A stretch of DNA of 6,559 bases, from contig JAKAFD010000040.1 of the NCBI GenBank assembly GCA_021818075.1, positions 1 to 6,559 of the forward strand. Reading direction: 5' to 3'. Origin of the DNA: a bacterium. Its GTDB lineage: Bacteria; Patescibacteriota; Patescibacteriia; Patescibacteriales; Patescibacteriaceae. The position numbers were made by a program, and so were the translations under genes. Below are positions 4,384 to 6,559 of the stretch, piece after piece (positions within the stretch are counted from its first letter, which is position 1; every line of letters begins with the position of its first letter). The notes under the pieces are model-generated. The model saw nothing but the letters and a program-made list of their open reading frames with translations. It was not told the DNA's origin and did no database searches.

Positions 4384-6559
4384 ATGTATAACCATAGAAG
4401 CATAGAACAAAAATGGCAGGAGGAGTGGCAAAAAGACGATTTGTATAAAACCGGAGAAACCGCCGGCCAAAACAAATATTATGTTTTGGATATGTTTCCT
4501 TATCCGTCGGGAGTCGGTTTGCATGTCGGCCACCCGCGCGGTTATATCGCCACCGATGTCTTGGCGCGTTATAAAAGGCTCCAGGGTTTTAATGTTTTGC
4601 ACCCCATGGGCTGGGACGCTTTCGGCTTGCCGGCGGAAAATTACGCCTTAGCCAACAAAGTTCATCCTAAAATGGCCACTGATAAAAATATTATTAACTA
4701 CAAGCGCCAGCTTAATTTGCTGGGCTTAGGTTATGATTGGAGCCGGGAAATCAACACCACCGACCCGGATTATTACAAATGGACGCAGTGGGCTTTTATT
4801 AAAATGTTTGAGCGCGGCTTAGTTTATGAGTCGCATGAACCGATTAATTGGTGTCCGACTTGTTTGACCGGTCTGGCCAACGAAGATGTGGAAGACGGGC
4901 GCTGCGAACGCTGCGGTACGCTGGTGGAAAAAAGGCCGCTACGCCAATGGGTGATTAAAATTACCGACTATGCCGAGCGCTTGCTTAACGATTTGGATAA
5001 GTTGCCGGACTGGGAAGAACCGATTAAGGAGATGCAAAAAAATTGGATCGGCAAATCAGAAGGAGCCATTATTAAATTCCAAATCACAAATTCCAAATCC
5101 CAAATAAATTCCAAATCACAAATCGCAAAAAATTCTGTCATCCCAGCGAAAGCTGGGATCCAGGAGGGATTCATTGAGGTATTCACGACCAGACCAGACA
5201 CTATTTTTGGGGCAACTTATTTAGTTTTAGCGCCAGAATTGATTTCAAATTTAAAATCTCAAATTGCCAATTATTCGGATGTAGAAAAATATGTTAATAA
5301 AGTAAAGAATAAAACAGACTTAGAAAGAACGGATTTAAATAAAGATAAAACCGGCAAGGAGTTGAAGGGGATTAAAGCAATTAATCCGGCGACCAAAGAA
5401 GAAATCCCGATATTCGTGGCGGATTATATTCTGCCTAACTACGGCACCGGCGCCATTATGGCCGTCCCGGCGCATGATGAACGAGATTTTGAATTCGCCA
5501 AAAAATATAGTTTACCCAGTAGATGTGTAATTAACCCTCCAATAGCCATGGTTGCAGTTTCTGGTGATAATAGTTTGGATGAGGCAGAACAATTAACAAA
5601 AGATAGATATGATAGGGTGCTAAAAGGGCAGGAAGTTTACGAGGGCGATGGATTTTTAATTAATTCAGAAAAATTTGATGGATTAAAATCTACTGAAGCG
5701 AGACCGAAGATGGCAGTAAAGTTTGGAGAATTAATGACACAGTATAAACTAAAAGACTGGGTGTTTTCCCGCCAGCGTTATTGGGGCGAACCGATTCCTT
5801 TGATTCACTGCGACAAATGCGGCGTAGTGCCGGTGCCGGAAAATGAATTGCCGTTGAAACTGCCCGAAGTTGAGCATTATGAACCGTCAGGCACGGGCGA
5901 ATCACCCTTGGCCAATATCAAGGACTGGGTTAATACCACTTGTCCCAAGTGCGGCGGGGTGGCCAAGCGCGAAACCAATACTATGCCACAGTGGGCCGGT
6001 TCCAGCTGGTATTACTTAAGATATTGCGACCCGCATAATGATAAGGAGTTAATCTCTAAAGATAAAGAGCGGTATTGGCTTGGTGGCCCGCTTGCCCCTC
6101 GGAGCTCCGCTCGCCAGCGGAGCGAAGGCGGGGTTGATTTTTATGTCGGCGGCGCCGAGCATGCCACGCGGCATTTAATCTACGCCCGTTTCTGGCACAA
6201 ATTTTTGCAGGATATCGGCGTTGTTTCTAATAGCGAGCCGTTTATTAAATACCGCCATGTCGGTTTAATTTTAGCCGAAGACAATCGCAAAATGAGCAAG
6301 CGCTGGGGCAATGTCATTAATCCAGATGAATTTATAATTTCGCACGGCGCCGACGCTTTGCGGGTTTACGAAATGTTTATGGGGCCTTTTGGCGAAGCGA
6401 TTGCCTGGAACACTAATGGTTTGTCCGGTGCGCGAAAATTTTTGGAAAAAATTTATAAATTATCGCGCAACAAACAACAAACAGCAAACAACAAACAACA
6501 AATAACAAGCAACAAAGAGGTTAAAACTTTACTCCATAAGACCATCAAGAAAGTCGGCG
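4384..6559 (+). CDS. leuS: Leucyl-tRNA synthetase with three in-frame repeat-derived insertions (C-terminus off window)
   Basis: This class I synthetase charges tRNA-Leu with leucine and edits mischarged tRNA. The 725 visible codons are open throughout and run off the window, so the end of the anticodon-binding domain and the C-terminal domain are missing. Motifs in order: the HVGH signature (47-50), a zinc knuckle with Cys157/160/174/177, editing-domain TTRPDT (268-273) and MAVPAHDERD (359-368), FSRQRYWGEP (461-470), a second Cys set (476/479 and 520/523), VDFYVGGAEH (from 584), and KMSKR (636-640), a variant of KMSKS. Extra peptides encoded by repeats occupy about 233-262, 567-583 and 696-711, all between conserved blocks. 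Codon use is mosaic: arginine is mostly CGN before residue 230 and after 460, but AGA dominates in between. The gene is third in the xth operon, 2 nt after its neighbour, with no Shine-Dalgarno sequence. The start is supported by the family-typical N-terminus with KWQEEWQK. Confidence 0.96.
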   Translation, partial: MYNHRSIEQKWQEEWQKDDLYKTGETAGQNKYYVLDMFPYPSGVGLHVGHPRGYIATDVLARYKRLQGFNVLHPMGWDAFGLPAENYALANKVHPKMATDKNIINYKRQLNLLGLGYDWSREINTTDPDYYKWTQWAFIKMFERGLVYESHEPINWCPTCLTGLANEDVEDGRCERCGTLVEKRPLRQWVIKITDYAERLLNDLDKLPDWEEPIKEMQKNWIGKSEGAIIKFQITNSKSQINSKSQIAKNSVIPAKAGIQEGFIEVFTTRPDTIFGATYLVLAPELISNLKSQIANYSDVEKYVNKVKNKTDLERTDLNKDKTGKELKGIKAINPATKEEIPIFVADYILPNYGTGAIMAVPAHDERDFEFAKKYSLPSRCVINPPIAMVAVSGDNSLDEAEQLTKDRYDRVLKGQEVYEGDGFLINSEKFDGLKSTEARPKMAVKFGELMTQYKLKDWVFSRQRYWGEPIPLIHCDKCGVVPVPENELPLKLPEVEHYEPSGTGESPLANIKDWVNTTCPKCGGVAKRETNTMPQWAGSSWYYLRYCDPHNDKELISKDKERYWLGGPLAPRSSARQRSEGGVDFYVGGAEHATRHLIYARFWHKFLQDIGVVSNSEPFIKYRHVGLILAEDNRKMSKRWGNVINPDEFIISHGADALRVYEMFMGPFGEAIAWNTNGLSGARKFLEKIYKLSRNKQQTANNKQQITSNKEVKTLLHKTIKKVG
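5074..5126. repeat. Tandem 14-mer repeat inside leuS
   Basis: Three copies of AAATTCCAAATCAC (second copy ending CCC) lie at 5074-5087, 5088-5101 and 5106-5119. A 4-nt AAAT separates copies two and three, and a degenerate half copy (AAATCGC) lies at 5120-5126. The tract is read as KFQITNSKSQINSKSQIA in LeuRS. A TAA at 5105-5107 is one base out of the leuS frame, so only some registers would have kept the gene open. Confidence 0.85.
5135..5166. repeat. REP/dRS3-like palindromic element inside leuS
   Basis: A perfect 8-bp inverted repeat, ATCCCAGC (5140-5147) and GCTGGGAT (5152-5159), encloses a GAAA tetraloop. It is flanked by CTGTC on the left and CCAGGAGGG on the right. This has the form of the widespread TCATTCCCGCGAAAGCGGGAATCCA-type short palindromes (dRS3-like). 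Its minus strand gives the peptide SWIPAFAGMT, which recurs in spurious annotations. In leuS it is translated as NSVIPAKAGIQEG. It directly follows the tandem 14-mer array. There is no T-run, so it is not a terminator. Confidence 0.8.
6087..6132. repeat. GC-rich palindromic element inside leuS
   Basis: A perfect 8-bp stem, GCTCCGCT (6104-6111) and AGCGGAGC (6116-6123), has a CGCC loop. Outer arms CCCGC (6087-6091) and GCGGG (6128-6132) give a nested palindrome, and GGAGCTCC at 6101-6108 is itself palindromic. The element is far more GC-rich than the flanking gene and is translated in frame as GGPLAPRSSARQRSEGG. It resembles GC-rich CCGCTTCGGCGG-type repeats I recall from Parcubacteria genomes (recollection only). 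Confidence 0.75.
6469..6516. repeat. Low-complexity AACAAACAACAAA tract inside leuS
   Basis: Imperfect reiterations of AACAAACAACAAA interrupted by AGC and ATA encode an Asn/Lys/Gln-rich peptide (NKQQTANNKQQITSNK, 696-711). It sits just before the conserved TLLHKTIKKVG helix of the anticodon-binding domain. A TAA at 6503-6505 is one base out of frame. The tract falls in a region that varies in length between LeuRS proteins. Confidence 0.7.

Noticed and set aside
5074..5126. Tandem 14-mers as a possible CRISPR fragment or plasmid-type iterons
   Set aside because: Copies are adjacent with no unique spacers of constant length, and they lie within a coding frame with no cas or rep gene nearby.
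5140..5159. Hairpin with GAAA loop as a possible intrinsic terminator or attenuator in leuS
   Set aside because: No T-run follows, it lies in mid-gene, and the reading frame and conserved motifs continue normally after it.
4968..5201. Minus-strand 77-residue frame containing SWIPAFAGMT inside leuS
   Set aside because: It is the antisense reading of the repeat elements and leuS codons. This peptide is a well-known artefact of annotating short palindromic repeats, and leuS is the clear coding strand.
6104..6123. GC-rich stem-loop as a possible terminator
   Set aside because: It is followed by GAAGGCGGGG with no U-tract, and the catalytic motifs of LeuRS continue downstream in frame.
6283..6309. 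KMSKR instead of KMSKS as a sign of an inactive LeuRS
   Set aside because: The essential K-M-S-K part is intact, and a KMSKRWGN form is, to my recollection, common in related Patescibacteria proteins.
4384..6559. leuS as a pseudogene because of its insertions
   Set aside because: All 725 visible codons are open, and the HVGH, zinc, editing, SRQRYWG and KMSK motifs are all present in the right order.

Overview
This looks like a fragment of a Candidate Phyla Radiation (Patescibacteria, Parcubacteria-like) genome. The grounds are a type IV secretion-type pilin with two membrane segments, a small three-helix membrane protein of a kind I associate with that group, weak or absent Shine-Dalgarno sequences, tight gene packing, and AT-rich repeat families in both intergenic and coding DNA. 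All complete genes read with the standard bacterial code. The only TGA terminator ends xth at the point where its product matches the family's normal end, which argues against a lineage that reads TGA as glycine. The taxonomic placement is inference.

The left half (1-3132) lies on the minus strand. In transcription order it holds a membrane-anchored DsbA-like thioredoxin protein whose active site is CPFS rather than CxxC, then porC and porA (gamma and alpha subunits of pyruvate/2-oxoacid:ferredoxin oxidoreductase, overlapping by 23 nt). A 123-nt AT-rich repeat-bearing gap follows, then the 5' portion of a pilin-like gene that runs off the window. The TPP-binding beta subunit and the ferredoxin-like delta subunit are not beside porCA.

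The right half (3213-6559) lies on the plus strand and appears to be one operon: xth (exonuclease III/AP endonuclease), a 132-residue three-helix membrane protein of unknown function (ATGA overlap), and leuS (leucyl-tRNA synthetase, 2-nt gap), which runs off the right edge. The two halves diverge from an 80-bp intergenic region containing a perfectly palindromic ATTATAAT, which offers a -10 hexamer to each strand.

The most notable feature is leuS. Its frame is open over all 725 visible codons, yet it carries three different repeat-type insertions that are translated in frame: a tandem 14-mer array plus a REP/dRS3-like palindrome in the editing domain, a GC-rich palindrome just before the VDFYVGGAEH segment, and an AAC/CAA-rich tract before the anticodon-binding domain. 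All sit in loops or linkers and leave the catalytic and editing motifs intact. This resembles the in-frame palindromic elements of Rickettsia genes. I see no tRNA, rRNA, CRISPR array or transposase in the window.
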